Origin: Clostridiales bacterium
Lineage (GTDB): Bacteria; Bacillota; Clostridia; Lachnospirales; Lachnospiraceae
Direction of reading: 5' to 3'
Length of the DNA: 64,000 nucleotides
Assembly: GCA_012839295.1 (NCBI GenBank)
Contig: DUNO01000008.1
Coordinates: 186,001 to 250,000 of the forward strand
The position numbers and the translations under genes are program-made. Within the stretch, counting starts at the first letter, position 1; every line of letters begins with the position of its first letter. A model generated the notes under the pieces. The model did no database searches, was not told where the DNA came from, and saw nothing but the letters and a program-made list of their open reading frames with translations. Below are positions 34,181 to 43,242 of this stretch, piece by piece.

Positions 34181-35974
34181 TTATACGGTAAACCCGGCTA
34201 TTTCCTCCTGTAACTGTACCGAGCTTTCCCTTGCTACTTCAACCTGCTCCGTTACTCCTGCGGACTTATCGGTAACATCGGCAATTTTCTCCGCAATGTC
34301 CCCGGTGCCCATTGCTCCCTCCGTTGCAGCCTGGGCAACCTCATGCACGGAAACCATAATATGCTCAATGGATGCCAGGAGCTCCTCCGAGGTGGCGCTA
34401 TATTCAGTAATCAGCTCATCTACATAGGCCGCATCCTCCCTATAAGCTTCTGCCACCTCCAGCATCCTTTGCAGGCTTGAATTAATGTCAGTGGATACAA
34501 AATGAAGCAATTCACCGGCACTCTCAGACAGGTTGTCCACCGCTCCCGTTACCTGGGTGGTCACCTCCTGTATCCTTCCTACCGCTTCCTTGGATTGATC
34601 TGCCAAATGACGTATTTCATTTGCCACAACCGCAAAGCCCTTTCCGCTTTCCCCTGCCCTTGCCGCTTCAATGGATGCATTCAAGGCCAGCAGGTTCGTC
34701 TGCTCGGTAATGCCCATAATTGCTTCCGTCAGCACCCCGATCTGTTCCACAATCTTTGACTGTTCCAATGCCCGTCTCAGTCTTTCCTCTATTTCCATGC
34801 CTACCGCATTTGCCCTGTCCCTGGAATCCTTCACATCCATCTTTGTATTCTTGGCCCGCTTGCTGATTTCAACCACCTGCAGTGCGGCTTCCTGTGATTT
34901 TTTTGCAATACTCCGGCTGGCGGCCTCGATCTCACTGGAGGTAGTGGTCATAACCTCCGCTGAGGCTGCTGTTTCCTCCATGCTTGCCGCAAGCTCCTGG
35001 CTGGTAGCTGCTACATCCTCGATACTGGAATTCAGCTCCTTCATAGTCCCGTTGACCTTCTCTACAACTGTTATGATCCTGTCCGCCTCAACCTTCGCAC
35101 TGCCTACCAGCCTTGCAACGGACTCCCTCATGGTCTCAATCTCACTTCCGAGAACGCCGAAATCATCCTTTCGCTCTGTATATCCCCGAGGTAAGCTTAT
35201 CTTGAAGTTTCCCTCGGCCAAGGTATTAAAAAATTGGCTCAGAACAGCAAAATCCCGATTCAGTGTCCGCGAAAAGTAAATTGTTATTGCGACGGATAGG
35301 AGGATGGCCGCACCCAGGATAATGCCAAAGCTTGCCATGCTGGAATACAGCGCCTGATCCCCCTGGTTCTTAAGCTCCTGGATCTCCCGGTCAATATAAT
35401 CCGTATAATTGCCGGTTCCTATGATCCATTGATAAGGCTCATAGGCCAGGGTATAGCCCCGCTTTGGCAAGGGCTCCGTCTCGCCTTCCTTCGGGAACCA
35501 ATAATCCGTAAAACCTCCGTCCTCCTGGCGTCCTGCTGCTATTAAGGCCTTGATAAAGTAAAAATCGTTCAGATCCTGTTTTTCCATCCGGTTGGTTCCT
35601 TCTGTCTCGCTGCCTAACAGTACCACATTATCCCCTTCATAGGTATCAATCCAGAAATATCCGTTCTCACCATAACGGATCTCCCTGACCAGGTCCGCCG
35701 CCTGCTTCTTGGCCTCCTCCAGGGTGTATTCTCCCTTTTCCCTTTTTGCATCAATGGTGGCAATTAAGGATACCACATTCTGCACCTGGCTCTTTATATT
35801 ATTATCATAGCTGATCCGTATACTTTTCTCTTCCTCCTCCAATTTCCTCTCATTCTCCACTACCCTCTCATAGATGGAAAATACGGAGACTATGGCAGTT
35901 ACTAAGAGCAAAAATACAGATAATAATATTACCTTTGTTCTAACCTTTAGATTTTTTAGGCTGAATCTTCTCAT
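34181..35974 (-). CDS. Methyl-accepting chemotaxis protein with Cache-type sensor
   Basis: A 597-residue chemoreceptor. Membrane helix 1 is about residues 15-37; an extracellular single-Cache-type domain follows (about 40-200, EIRYGENGYFWIDTYEGDNVVLLG, the sCache_2 signature), then helix 2 (about 215-235), a HAMP-like region, and the signalling hairpin (about 390-430) with the [35 protein letters not shown] core. The ATG at 35974 has GGGAGG; the longer frame is rejected. sCache_2 receptors often sense small organic acids; the ligand here is unknown. Confidence 0.92.
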   Translation of the reverse strand: MRRFSLKNLKVRTKVILLSVFLLLVTAIVSVFSIYERVVENERKLEEEEKSIRISYDNNIKSQVQNVVSLIATIDAKREKGEYTLEEAKKQAADLVREIRYGENGYFWIDTYEGDNVVLLGSETEGTNRMEKQDLNDFYFIKALIAAGRQEDGGFTDYWFPKEGETEPLPKRGYTLAYEPYQWIIGTGNYTDYIDREIQELKNQGDQALYSSMASFGIILGAAILLSVAITIYFSRTLNRDFAVLSQFFNTLAEGNFKISLPRGYTERKDDFGVLGSEIETMRESVARLVGSAKVEADRIITVVEKVNGTMKELNSSIEDVAATSQELAASMEETAASAEVMTTTSSEIEAASRSIAKKSQEAALQVVEISKRAKNTKMDVKDSRDRANAVGMEIEERLRRALEQSKIVEQIGVLTEAIMGITEQTNLLALNASIEAARAGESGKGFAVVANEIRHLADQSKEAVGRIQEVTTQVTGAVDNLSESAGELLHFVSTDINSSLQRMLEVAEAYREDAAYVDELITEYSATSEELLASIEHIMVSVHEVAQAATEGAMGTGDIAEKIADVTDKSAGVTEQVEVARESSVQLQEEIAGFTV

Positions 35975-36086
35975 TTGTAAACCTCCCAATTCTGATAGGA
36001 ATTTCATTAAAAATAAGCCATATCTGGTTCTTAACTTACTATTATCAATTTTACATTATACTACATCTATTTTCAATATTTTCTAT

Positions 36087-36137
36087 TAAAAAAGAATCCG
36101 TAATCACCAGCGGTAGCTGCTGTTTACAGATTCTTTT
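36087..36137. terminator. Hairpin between chemoreceptor promoter region and aldo/keto reductase
   Basis: AAAAAGAATCCGTAA pairs with TTTACAGATTCTTTTT (one mismatch) across a 19-nt loop. It lies about 105 bp past the reductase stop on the minus strand and may terminate that operon. The rest of 36008-36246 holds no gene I can support. Confidence 0.55.
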
Positions 36138-36246
36138 TGGTAACCGGTTTTACGGTGGGTTCTATTTTATAACTTCCCTCACGATGTTATTTTCAGCTTT
36201 ACCGGGATACCGGCCTTTACCCGTCTTTTCTTCCGGTAAAACCTTA

Positions 36247-37254
36247 TTATTTCACGATATAGCCATCCTCATCCCACAGGTCATGCCAGTCCTTTGCCCC
36301 TTCCCATAGGAATACCTGTCCTTTTACCAGACGGTTGTTCCTTTCCAGGGTAGCAATGACAGCCATCTCCTCCTCGGTCAGCGGATCTTCGGTAGTGCAT
36401 CTTAGGTTGCTTACATATTCATTCTCTTTCACGGAGAAAGGAATTGGAATCTGTCCCCGTTGTACCGCCCACTTTAAAGCCACAACTGCAGGATGGATAC
36501 CATGTGCCTCGGCAATTGCCTTCATCTCAGGAAGCTGGATGTCTGCAACATCTTCCGGCATCATATCACGTTCCGGCCTGGTGGGGGAACCAATCGGCAT
36601 AAAGCCGATGGGCTGGATTCCATGGGCTACCAGGTAATCAAACAGCTCCTGCTGCTGGAAGCAGGGATGCAGCTCCATTTCACAGGCCACGGGTTTAATC
36701 TCCATTCCTGGCAGTACCGCCTCTAATTTCGGAATCGTCATGTTGGAAATACCAATGGATTTAATCAACCCCTTCCGGACCAGCTCCTCGCATTGCCTGT
36801 AGGTATTTAGGAAACGCTCCGGGTCAAAGGGCTTGGAATCAGGATTACGGGAATCCACATCACAGCCGGGTGCATGGTAATTAGGGAAGGGCCAGTGGAT
36901 GAAGAACAGGTCAACATAACCGCACCTTAAGTCTGCGATGCTCTTCCTGCAGGACTCTTCCACCCTTTCATGCATGTCATTCCAAACCTTCGTCATGATA
37001 TACAGATCCTTACGCTCTGCCACACCTTCGTCAAAGGCAGCCTGGAACACCTGTCCAATCTGTGCCTCATTGCCATAGCAGGCAGCACAGTCAAACATAC
37101 GGTAACCGCAGCGGATTGCCCCGCCTACGGCCGCAGATACCTGCTCCGGTGTAAAGCGGTCGGAGCCGAAGGTTCCCATACCGATGCAGGGAATTTCTTC
37201 TCCTGTATAAAGTTTTACTTTTGGCACAAGTGCCGGATCAATAAATTGGCTCAT
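36247..37254 (-). CDS. Aldo/keto reductase
   Basis: A 335-residue NADPH-type oxidoreductase. The catalytic tetrad is visible: Asp in FDCAACYGN, Tyr in the same segment, Lys in IMTKVW, His in FFIHWPF. The NADP site region is IPIPFSVKENEYVSNLR. Two ATGs are present (37260, 37254); AGGAG is seven bases before the second. It is the last gene of the polyol/ketose operon, so it probably interconverts an aldose, ketose or polyol. Confidence 0.88.
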   Translation of the reverse strand: MSQFIDPALVPKVKLYTGEEIPCIGMGTFGSDRFTPEQVSAAVGGAIRCGYRMFDCAACYGNEAQIGQVFQAAFDEGVAERKDLYIMTKVWNDMHERVEESCRKSIADLRCGYVDLFFIHWPFPNYHAPGCDVDSRNPDSKPFDPERFLNTYRQCEELVRKGLIKSIGISNMTIPKLEAVLPGMEIKPVACEMELHPCFQQQELFDYLVAHGIQPIGFMPIGSPTRPERDMMPEDVADIQLPEMKAIAEAHGIHPAVVALKWAVQRGQIPIPFSVKENEYVSNLRCTTEDPLTEEEMAVIATLERNNRLVKGQVFLWEGAKDWHDLWDEDGYIVK

Positions 37255-37289
37255 CGTCATTCTCCTTCTATGATTTAAATTTATATGCC

Positions 37290-38225
37290 TTACTTCTTTA
37301 TCTCCAAGATCTGAATCTTATCAAAAAGCTGTTCCATATCTTCCTTTACAAAGAACCCGGTCTCCTCGCGCAGGGCTGCCGCAGCAGAAATGGCGCTGGC
37401 TAACCTTAATGTCTCCTGTATCGCAAGCCCTCTCTCAAAGCCAAGTGCAAAGCCCGCAATCATTGAGTCCCCACAGCCCACCGTATTTACGGCATCAATC
37501 CTCGGAACCACTGCCTGGAATATGCCTTCCCCACAGACTACCAGGGATCCGTTGGCTCCCAATGAGATAACCACAATTTCCACTCCCCTGGTATGGATTT
37601 TCATAGCCGCTTCCAACAGCTCCTCCCTTGTGTCACAGGCCTTACCGGTCAGGAAGCGGATCTCATCAATGTTCGGCTTTACCAATGTGGGCTTTGCCTC
37701 AATTCCCGCCCTGAGCAGCTCACCGCTGGTATCTAAGATGACCCTCTTACCGGCAGCCTTGGTAACAGCCACCAGCTGCTGGTAGGCGGTGGAATCCAGC
37801 CCCTTTGGGACACTGCCTGATATGGAAACCACATCCGCATCCTTAACTAATTCCGTGAATTTCCCTACAAAGCCTTCCCAGTCCTCCTTCGATACCGTAA
37901 AGCCCGGTTCCAGATATTCGGTCTGAAGCTTATGCACGCTGTCCCAGATATTAATGCAGGTACGGCTTTCCTCTGCCACATGATAGAATTCACTCTGGAT
38001 TCCGAAATCCTTCAGTGAAGCCACAATAAAATTGCCTGCATGCCCTCCTACAAAGCCCGTTGCTACCACCCTTGCCCCGGCTATGGAGGCGGGCTTGGAT
38101 ACATTTAGCCCTTTTCCGCCCGGGGTGTAGGAGCATTGCAGCACCCGGTTTACCTCGCCCATTTTGGCGTCCTCCACCACATAGCGCTTATCGATTGCCG
38201 CATTCAGTGTCACCGTCAAGATCAT
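37290..38225 (-). CDS. PfkB-family hexose-phosphate kinase (1-phosphofructokinase/tagatose-6-P kinase type)
   Basis: A 311-residue kinase of the FruK/LacC branch: starts MILTVTLNAAIDKRYVV, has YTPGGKGLNVSKP (substrate-binding GGKGxNVS), and the C-terminal catalytic VGCGDSMIAGF (a GCGDS variant of GAGDS). It should make a ketose 1,6-bisphosphate for the class II aldolase of the same operon. Whether it uses a 1-phosphate or 6-phosphate ketose cannot be told. Confidence 0.9.
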   Translation of the reverse strand: MILTVTLNAAIDKRYVVEDAKMGEVNRVLQCSYTPGGKGLNVSKPASIAGARVVATGFVGGHAGNFIVASLKDFGIQSEFYHVAEESRTCINIWDSVHKLQTEYLEPGFTVSKEDWEGFVGKFTELVKDADVVSISGSVPKGLDSTAYQQLVAVTKAAGKRVILDTSGELLRAGIEAKPTLVKPNIDEIRFLTGKACDTREELLEAAMKIHTRGVEIVVISLGANGSLVVCGEGIFQAVVPRIDAVNTVGCGDSMIAGFALGFERGLAIQETLRLASAISAAAALREETGFFVKEDMEQLFDKIQILEIKK

Positions 38226-38341
38226 AGTTATCCTCCATTCCTAACTCATCTTTACTATGCTTATTTTTTGATTCAAGCTATATCTTCTACTTTTCCAGGC
38301 CTTCAATTTTCTATGCCTTCTTTTCTATACCGTCTTCTTTT

Positions 38342-39391
38342 CTACGCCTCACTATCGATCAATATCTTACCCTTCACCGCACCGGCCGTCTTAAACATCT
38401 CAAAAGCATCTGCAATCTGGCTCAGAGGTATTTTCTTAAAGATCAGGGAATCATCAAATTTTAAGTCCCCCCGTTTGAAATAATGGGCTGTCAGCTCCCA
38501 TTCCCTGCCCGGGAAGGGTGCGCTATAGGACATCCAGGAGCCGGTCAGGTTAAATTCCTTACGGTTCATATTCTCCCACTCTTCTACGGAAAAGGTCAAT
38601 TCCTTGGTGGGGGTTCCGATAAAGCAGACACCTGCCTTATTTGCCGCCAACTTAAATGCCATTTTCATAGTAACGGTATTGCCTGCAGTTTCATAGACAT
38701 AATCATAGCCCTTTCCGCCGGTAAACTCCTTTGCCTTCTGCATAAAATCCTCATCCAGCGTGTTGATTACAGCCGTTGCCCCCAGAGCCTTTGCCAGCTC
38801 CAGGCGCTCCTTCGCAATATCAAATACCACTACTTCCTTTGCCCCATAGATTTTTGCCCACTGCATGGTGAAAAGCCCGATGGTTCCTCCGCCTAAGATT
38901 GCAACGCTCTTTCCTCCCTGATAATCCAGCCTCTGCAAGCCGTGGAGTGCAACGGTTGCCGGTTCAAAAAAGGCTCCCTGCTCAAAGCTGACCTCGTCGT
39001 CAAATTTTACCGCATTTTTCTCCGGTACTACCACATATTCAGCAAAGCTTCCGTATTCCCTGGAGCCAATAAAGCTATAATGTTTGCACAGGGAATAGTT
39101 CCCTTTGAGGCAGTCCTCGCATTTCATGCAGGGGACCAGGGGAACTCCCGCCACCCGGTCGCCCACCTTCAGGGAAGTGACTCCCTGCCCCAGCTCCTCA
39201 ATCACGCCGGAAAACTCATGTCCCAGCACATTGGGGAAATAGTGGCAGGCATCCCCGTTAACGCGGGGGATATCGGAACCGCAGATTCCGGTGTATTTTA
39301 CCTTAATTAAGACCTGTCCCGGCTTAGGACTGGGCTTCTCTATCTCATCATAACGGATATCATTCTTTGCATATACAACTCCAGCTTTCAT
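38342..39391 (-). CDS. Zinc-dependent polyol dehydrogenase (galactitol-1-phosphate 5-dehydrogenase-like)
   Basis: A 349-residue medium-chain dehydrogenase. The catalytic zinc site is GICGSDIPR...GHEFSG; the structural zinc Cys cluster is PCMKCEDCLKGNYSLC; the NAD loop is ILGGGTIGL. The FIGSREYGSFAEY and LTGSWMSYSAPFPGREWE segments are characteristic of GatD. No PTS genes are nearby, so the substrate could be a free polyol rather than its phosphate. The start overlaps the kinase stop by one base. Confidence 0.87.
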   Translation of the reverse strand: MKAGVVYAKNDIRYDEIEKPSPKPGQVLIKVKYTGICGSDIPRVNGDACHYFPNVLGHEFSGVIEELGQGVTSLKVGDRVAGVPLVPCMKCEDCLKGNYSLCKHYSFIGSREYGSFAEYVVVPEKNAVKFDDEVSFEQGAFFEPATVALHGLQRLDYQGGKSVAILGGGTIGLFTMQWAKIYGAKEVVVFDIAKERLELAKALGATAVINTLDEDFMQKAKEFTGGKGYDYVYETAGNTVTMKMAFKLAANKAGVCFIGTPTKELTFSVEEWENMNRKEFNLTGSWMSYSAPFPGREWELTAHYFKRGDLKFDDSLIFKKIPLSQIADAFEMFKTAGAVKGKILIDSEA

Positions 39392-40914
39392 TACTTGCTA
39401 CCTCCTTTTTTACTCATCAAATCCTTTAAGCTCCGGTATAATTCCAAATAGGTCTCATAATTTTCCTGATAGCATTCCTGGTTTTCCCGGTTTGGCTCAT
39501 GCCTTCTGGTTACCTTTACCGTGGTGCGGATGGCTTCCTCAAAATCCTTATAAACTCCTACGCCCACGCCCGCCAGGATTGCCGCACCCAGGGTCGTTGC
39601 CGTATCTGAGGAGGGAACCACTATGGGCTTGCCCGTAACATCGGCCTTGATCTGGGTCCACAGCAGGGAATTTGCACTTCCTCCCATTGCCCGGAGCTCC
39701 TCCGCCTTAGCCCCGGTGGCCTCTGCAAGATCCAAATTGTGCTTTAGGGAGAATGCCACCCCTTCCATGGCTGCACGGATCATATGCCCCTTGGTCTTAC
39801 TAAAATCAAGCCCGTAGAATACCCCTTTTGCCTTTGGATCCCAGATCGGGGAGCGCTCGCCCGCCATATAAGGCAGAAATACCACTCCATCGCTTCCCGG
39901 AGGAACCTCTCCTGCCAGTTCATTAAATTGTACTAAAGAGGATTTGTCCTTTTCCTTTGCCACGCTTCTCTCATAGTCACCCAGCTCCTGCTCCAGCCAG
40001 CGCATCACGCCTCCGCCGCCGGTAGTTCCTCCCTGGAGCAGCCATCTGCCCGGAGCCACATGGAAGCTGAGGATCAGTCTGGGATCTGATGCATACCGGT
40101 CAATGCAGATGCTCATTCCCCCGGCCTGGCCGCCCTGCTCCTGGGTCTCTCCTGCATGCAGGACACCTGCGCCCAAGGTCCCGCAAGCCGCATCCAGACC
40201 TCCGGCTACCACCGGGGTTCCTATTGCCAGACCGGTTTCAGCCGCCGCTTTTTCCGTTACTGTTCCTACGATATCATGGCACTGGTACAGGTCAGACATG
40301 AAAGAGAAGGGGATTCCAAGCTTCTCACACATCCCTTCATCCCAGGTGCCGGTCCTCATGTTAAAGCAATGCATTCCGTAGCCCTGTGACATATCGTGGG
40401 AGCAGATTCCGGTCATCCGGTATACGATAAAGGCGTTGGATTGGAGTATCCTGTCTATCTTTCCATACACCTCAGGCAGGTTTTCCTTATACCAGAGGAT
40501 CTTTGCCGTCGTATAGGAGGGCTGCAGGGAATTTCCTGCCACCTCAAAGATCTGCTCTGTCCCGATGCTGTGGTTTAACCGGTCACAGATATCCTTCGCT
40601 CTGGTGTCCATCCAGATCGGAGTATTTGCCAGTACCCTGCCTTCCTTATCAATGGGAATCGCCGACCAGCTCTGTCCGTCCACACCGATTCCGGCGATAT
40701 CCTCAGCCTTAAATTTCCCTTCGGATAACAGCCTTCGGATTGCCTGGCATACGGCCTGCCACCATTCCTCCGGGTTTTGCTCCGCCCAACCGGATTTCGG
40801 ATAATATACATTATAATTTCCCGTACAGCTTGCAATTACTGAACCGCCCTTATCAAATACGGCTACCTTGCAGGCACTTGTTCCGATATCAATGCCTAAT
40901 AATAAATTTCTCAT
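39391..40914 (-). CDS. FGGY-family carbohydrate kinase (xylulokinase-like)
   Basis: A 507-residue cytoplasmic kinase. N-terminal phosphate motif is LLLGIDIGTSACKVAVFD; GVDGQSWSAIPID and WMDTRA follow; the nucleotide-binding half shows GGLDAACGTLGAGV, the FLPYMAGERSPIWDP signature, and MGGSANSLLWTQIKADVTGKP. It resembles xylulokinases but sits with a hexose-bisphosphate-type kinase and aldolase, so a hexulose (tagatose, fructose or sorbose) kinase is also likely. Confidence 0.88.
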   Translation of the reverse strand: MRNLLLGIDIGTSACKVAVFDKGGSVIASCTGNYNVYYPKSGWAEQNPEEWWQAVCQAIRRLLSEGKFKAEDIAGIGVDGQSWSAIPIDKEGRVLANTPIWMDTRAKDICDRLNHSIGTEQIFEVAGNSLQPSYTTAKILWYKENLPEVYGKIDRILQSNAFIVYRMTGICSHDMSQGYGMHCFNMRTGTWDEGMCEKLGIPFSFMSDLYQCHDIVGTVTEKAAAETGLAIGTPVVAGGLDAACGTLGAGVLHAGETQEQGGQAGGMSICIDRYASDPRLILSFHVAPGRWLLQGGTTGGGGVMRWLEQELGDYERSVAKEKDKSSLVQFNELAGEVPPGSDGVVFLPYMAGERSPIWDPKAKGVFYGLDFSKTKGHMIRAAMEGVAFSLKHNLDLAEATGAKAEELRAMGGSANSLLWTQIKADVTGKPIVVPSSDTATTLGAAILAGVGVGVYKDFEEAIRTTVKVTRRHEPNRENQECYQENYETYLELYRSLKDLMSKKGGSK

Positions 40915-41039
40915 CCGGGTTTCTCCATTCTGCGACTTGAGTACTTCCAGAAATTTTTTATATGCAGATTGTGGCTACGTTTCCTGGAGTTCTCCTATTT
41001 GTCTATAACCTTATTTCGAAATTCAGGTGCATCATTTTT

Positions 41040-41891
41040 TTATTCCGCCTTTCCTGCGCAGCCGCATACCTTCATACGGTTCATGACCAGTGCTTTTACT
41101 GCTGCCATGGCTGCCTTTCCAAAGGCCTTCGGGTCATATTGCTTCGGGTTTTCATTATATAGCTGGTTCCAGCCTTCCGTGAAGGCTACCCGCAGCTCCG
41201 TGGCAAAATTCACCTTGCAGATACCTCTCCTTACACAGTCCATGACCTCCTCATCACTGATCCCGGAAGCACCGTGCAGCACAAGGGGAATGGAAACCAC
41301 CTTCGCAATCTCTGATAACCGTTCCTTATCAAGTACCGGTATTCCGGCATAAAAGCCGTGGGCTGTACCGATAGCCACCGCCAGGGAATCTACCCCTGTC
41401 CTCTCGACAAATTCCTTTGCCTGCCCGGGGTCTGTATTGGTATCCGCCTCTGCCTCCAGGTCATCTTCTTTGCCCCCGACTTTACCCAGCTCTGCTTCTA
41501 CCGGAATTCCCATCTCCTTTGCATAATCTGCTACCTTTTTAGTAATTTCTATATTGTCTTCAAAGCTTTCATGGGAACCGTCGATCATGACAGAGGTATA
41601 TCCGTCCTTGATACACTCCACTGCCAGCTCATAGCTGCTGCCATGGTCTAAATGCAGGCATACCGGAACCTTGGCCCTGGCTGCCTCTGCCTTGACAATC
41701 CCCGCATAGGTTGCGCTGGTTCCATAACGGATGGTAGAGGGGGTCGTCTGGATCATAACCGGGGCATTCAGCTCCTCTGCTGCTGCGATGATTGCCTTGA
41801 TCATCTCCATATTTTCCGCATTGAAGGCCCCTACGGCGTATCCGCCTTTTTGGGCTGCTGACAGCATCTTTTTTGAATCAACTAATGGCAT
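41040..41891 (-). CDS. Class II ketose-bisphosphate aldolase (GatY/KbaY-like)
   Basis: A 283-residue zinc aldolase cleaving a ketose 1,6-bisphosphate. Visible ligands and motifs: HLDHGSSYE (His pair, catalytic Asp), DGSHESFEDNI, EAELGKVGGKEDD, AIGTAHGFY (zinc His), and LVLHGASGISD. The length and AIGTAHG form suit tagatose/fructose-bisphosphate aldolases. It is the first gene of the operon and has an unusual triple ribosome site upstream. Confidence 0.9.
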   Translation of the reverse strand: MPLVDSKKMLSAAQKGGYAVGAFNAENMEMIKAIIAAAEELNAPVMIQTTPSTIRYGTSATYAGIVKAEAARAKVPVCLHLDHGSSYELAVECIKDGYTSVMIDGSHESFEDNIEITKKVADYAKEMGIPVEAELGKVGGKEDDLEAEADTNTDPGQAKEFVERTGVDSLAVAIGTAHGFYAGIPVLDKERLSEIAKVVSIPLVLHGASGISDEEVMDCVRRGICKVNFATELRVAFTEGWNQLYNENPKQYDPKAFGKAAMAAVKALVMNRMKVCGCAGKAE

Positions 41892-41898
41892 TCTCTAA

Positions 41899-42037
41899 TC
41901 CTCCTATATGTTTTTATTTAGGAGGATTTGTCCTCCTATATGTTTTTTTGTTAGGAAAAAGATCCTCCTAATATATTTTTCGTCGCAGGGATTATTCCTC
42001 CCTTAAACGATTGATTTATAGTTCTATCCTTATTATA
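41899..42037 (-). promoter_or_regulatory. Aldolase leader with three Shine-Dalgarno copies
   Basis: Three TAGGAGGA-type copies lie at 41899-41904, 41931-41938 and 41963-41970, two preceded by AAACATA. The middle copy pairs perfectly with 41919-41926 (8-bp stem, 4-nt loop), leaving the proximal copy free for translation. A minus-strand -10 TATAAT is at 42032-42037 with only a weak -35, which would suit activation by the divergent AraC protein. Confidence 0.5.
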
Positions 42038-42183
42038 GATTTTTCTGGACAAAAAATAAGAGAAATACAAGACAGAAGGACTTTTTTCATGTCGTATTCT
42101 CGAAGGTAGGGCGCGCAGCGTCAAGGATGAGGCGGAATAGTGGGATGTCCAGGCTAAAGCAGGCTAGGAGGGTTCTAAGGATA

Positions 42184-42212
42184 TTGACTTGTCATTATGG
42201 AATTGGTACACT
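42184..42212 (+). promoter_or_regulatory. Promoter of the araC-type gene
   Basis: TTGACT (42184-42189), 17 bp, TACACT (42207-42212), 39 bp before the ATG at 42251. The rest of 42038-42183 shows nothing I can name. Confidence 0.55.
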
Positions 42213-42250
42213 TAAGTGGAAAATCTTCAACAAGATAGGAAGGGTGGGTC

Positions 42251-43114
42251 ATGCGTACAGCATATACGGATTTAGATATTAAGATCACTATTGATGATAC
42301 TATTTTTTATGTATTGCAGATTGTATTCGAGCATTTCAAGCGCCCCATGCCCAGGCACAGCCACGGCAATAACAGCTATGAGCTCCACTACATCCCCCAT
42401 GGGCATGGCTCCGTAAATATTGATGATACGGTATACGATGTAACCCCGAACACCCTGTATATGACCGGCCCCCATGTGGAGCATGAGCAGCTTCCCGCAA
42501 AGGAAGATCCTATGTCGGAATACTGCATCTATTTTAAGCTGCAAAGCAGCCCTGCCTCCGGTAAGCGCTCCCGAAGCGCGACAGCCTCCCTCTTTGAAAA
42601 AACCCATTTTTGGTACGGCCAGGATTCCCAGTCCATCTACCCTGTCCTGACACAGCTCTTCCAGGAGCTGGAGCACCAATATACTGGTTACCGCCTCCAG
42701 GTAGAAGCCCTATTACAGCAATGCATCGTGAAAATTGTACGGAATTATGAAAACAAAAAAGAATCGGAGGCTCATTTCCAGCCCTCCAATTTAGTGGATA
42801 GTAAGTATTTGATTATAGAGGAAAGCTTTTTATATGATTATGAGATCCTCACCCTGGATATCCTGTCAAAGCGCCTTGGCCTGGGTAACCGCCAGACGGA
42901 GCGTTGCTTGAAAGAATATTATGGCAAGACCTTCCTCCAGAAGAAGACGGAGGCAAGGATGTCCATGGCTAAAATTTACCTGAGTGATCCATCCCTGACC
43001 ATTTCCGAGATAGCAAACCGCTTGAATTATTCTTCTGTAGAGCATTTCGCTTATGCTTTTAAGCAGTATTATAAGACCTCGGCCAGCGAATACAGGAAGC
43101 GGAAGCTGAAATGA
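42251..43114 (+). CDS. AraC-family transcriptional regulator
   Basis: A 287-residue regulator. The N-terminal cupin-like sensor domain (about 20-130) has RHSHGNNSYELHYIPHGHG and PNTLYMTGPHVEHEQ. The C-terminal double helix-turn-helix (about 190-285) contains LTISEIANRLNYSSVEHFAYAFKQYY. It is divergent from the aldolase/kinase operon and most likely activates it in response to the polyol or ketose. Confidence 0.9.
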   Translation: MRTAYTDLDIKITIDDTIFYVLQIVFEHFKRPMPRHSHGNNSYELHYIPHGHGSVNIDDTVYDVTPNTLYMTGPHVEHEQLPAKEDPMSEYCIYFKLQSSPASGKRSRSATASLFEKTHFWYGQDSQSIYPVLTQLFQELEHQYTGYRLQVEALLQQCIVKIVRNYENKKESEAHFQPSNLVDSKYLIIEESFLYDYEILTLDILSKRLGLGNRQTERCLKEYYGKTFLQKKTEARMSMAKIYLSDPSLTISEIANRLNYSSVEHFAYAFKQYYKTSASEYRKRKLK

Positions 43115-43149
43115 GCAGGCCTTATATAAAGCTATGTATAAGACCTGCT
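43114..43149 (+). terminator. Terminator after the araC-type gene
   Basis: AGCAGG and CTTATA pair with TATAAG and CCTGCT around a short loop, overlapping the stop codon, followed by a long T run. It separates the gene from the convergent chemoreceptor. Confidence 0.7.
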
Positions 43150-43242
43150 TTTGTTTTTTTATTGTATACTTGTTTATATTCAGAATGATTTAATACGTTC
43201 TAAAGAACAAGGGGGACAACGGGGGATTGATAATTTCCCCGC

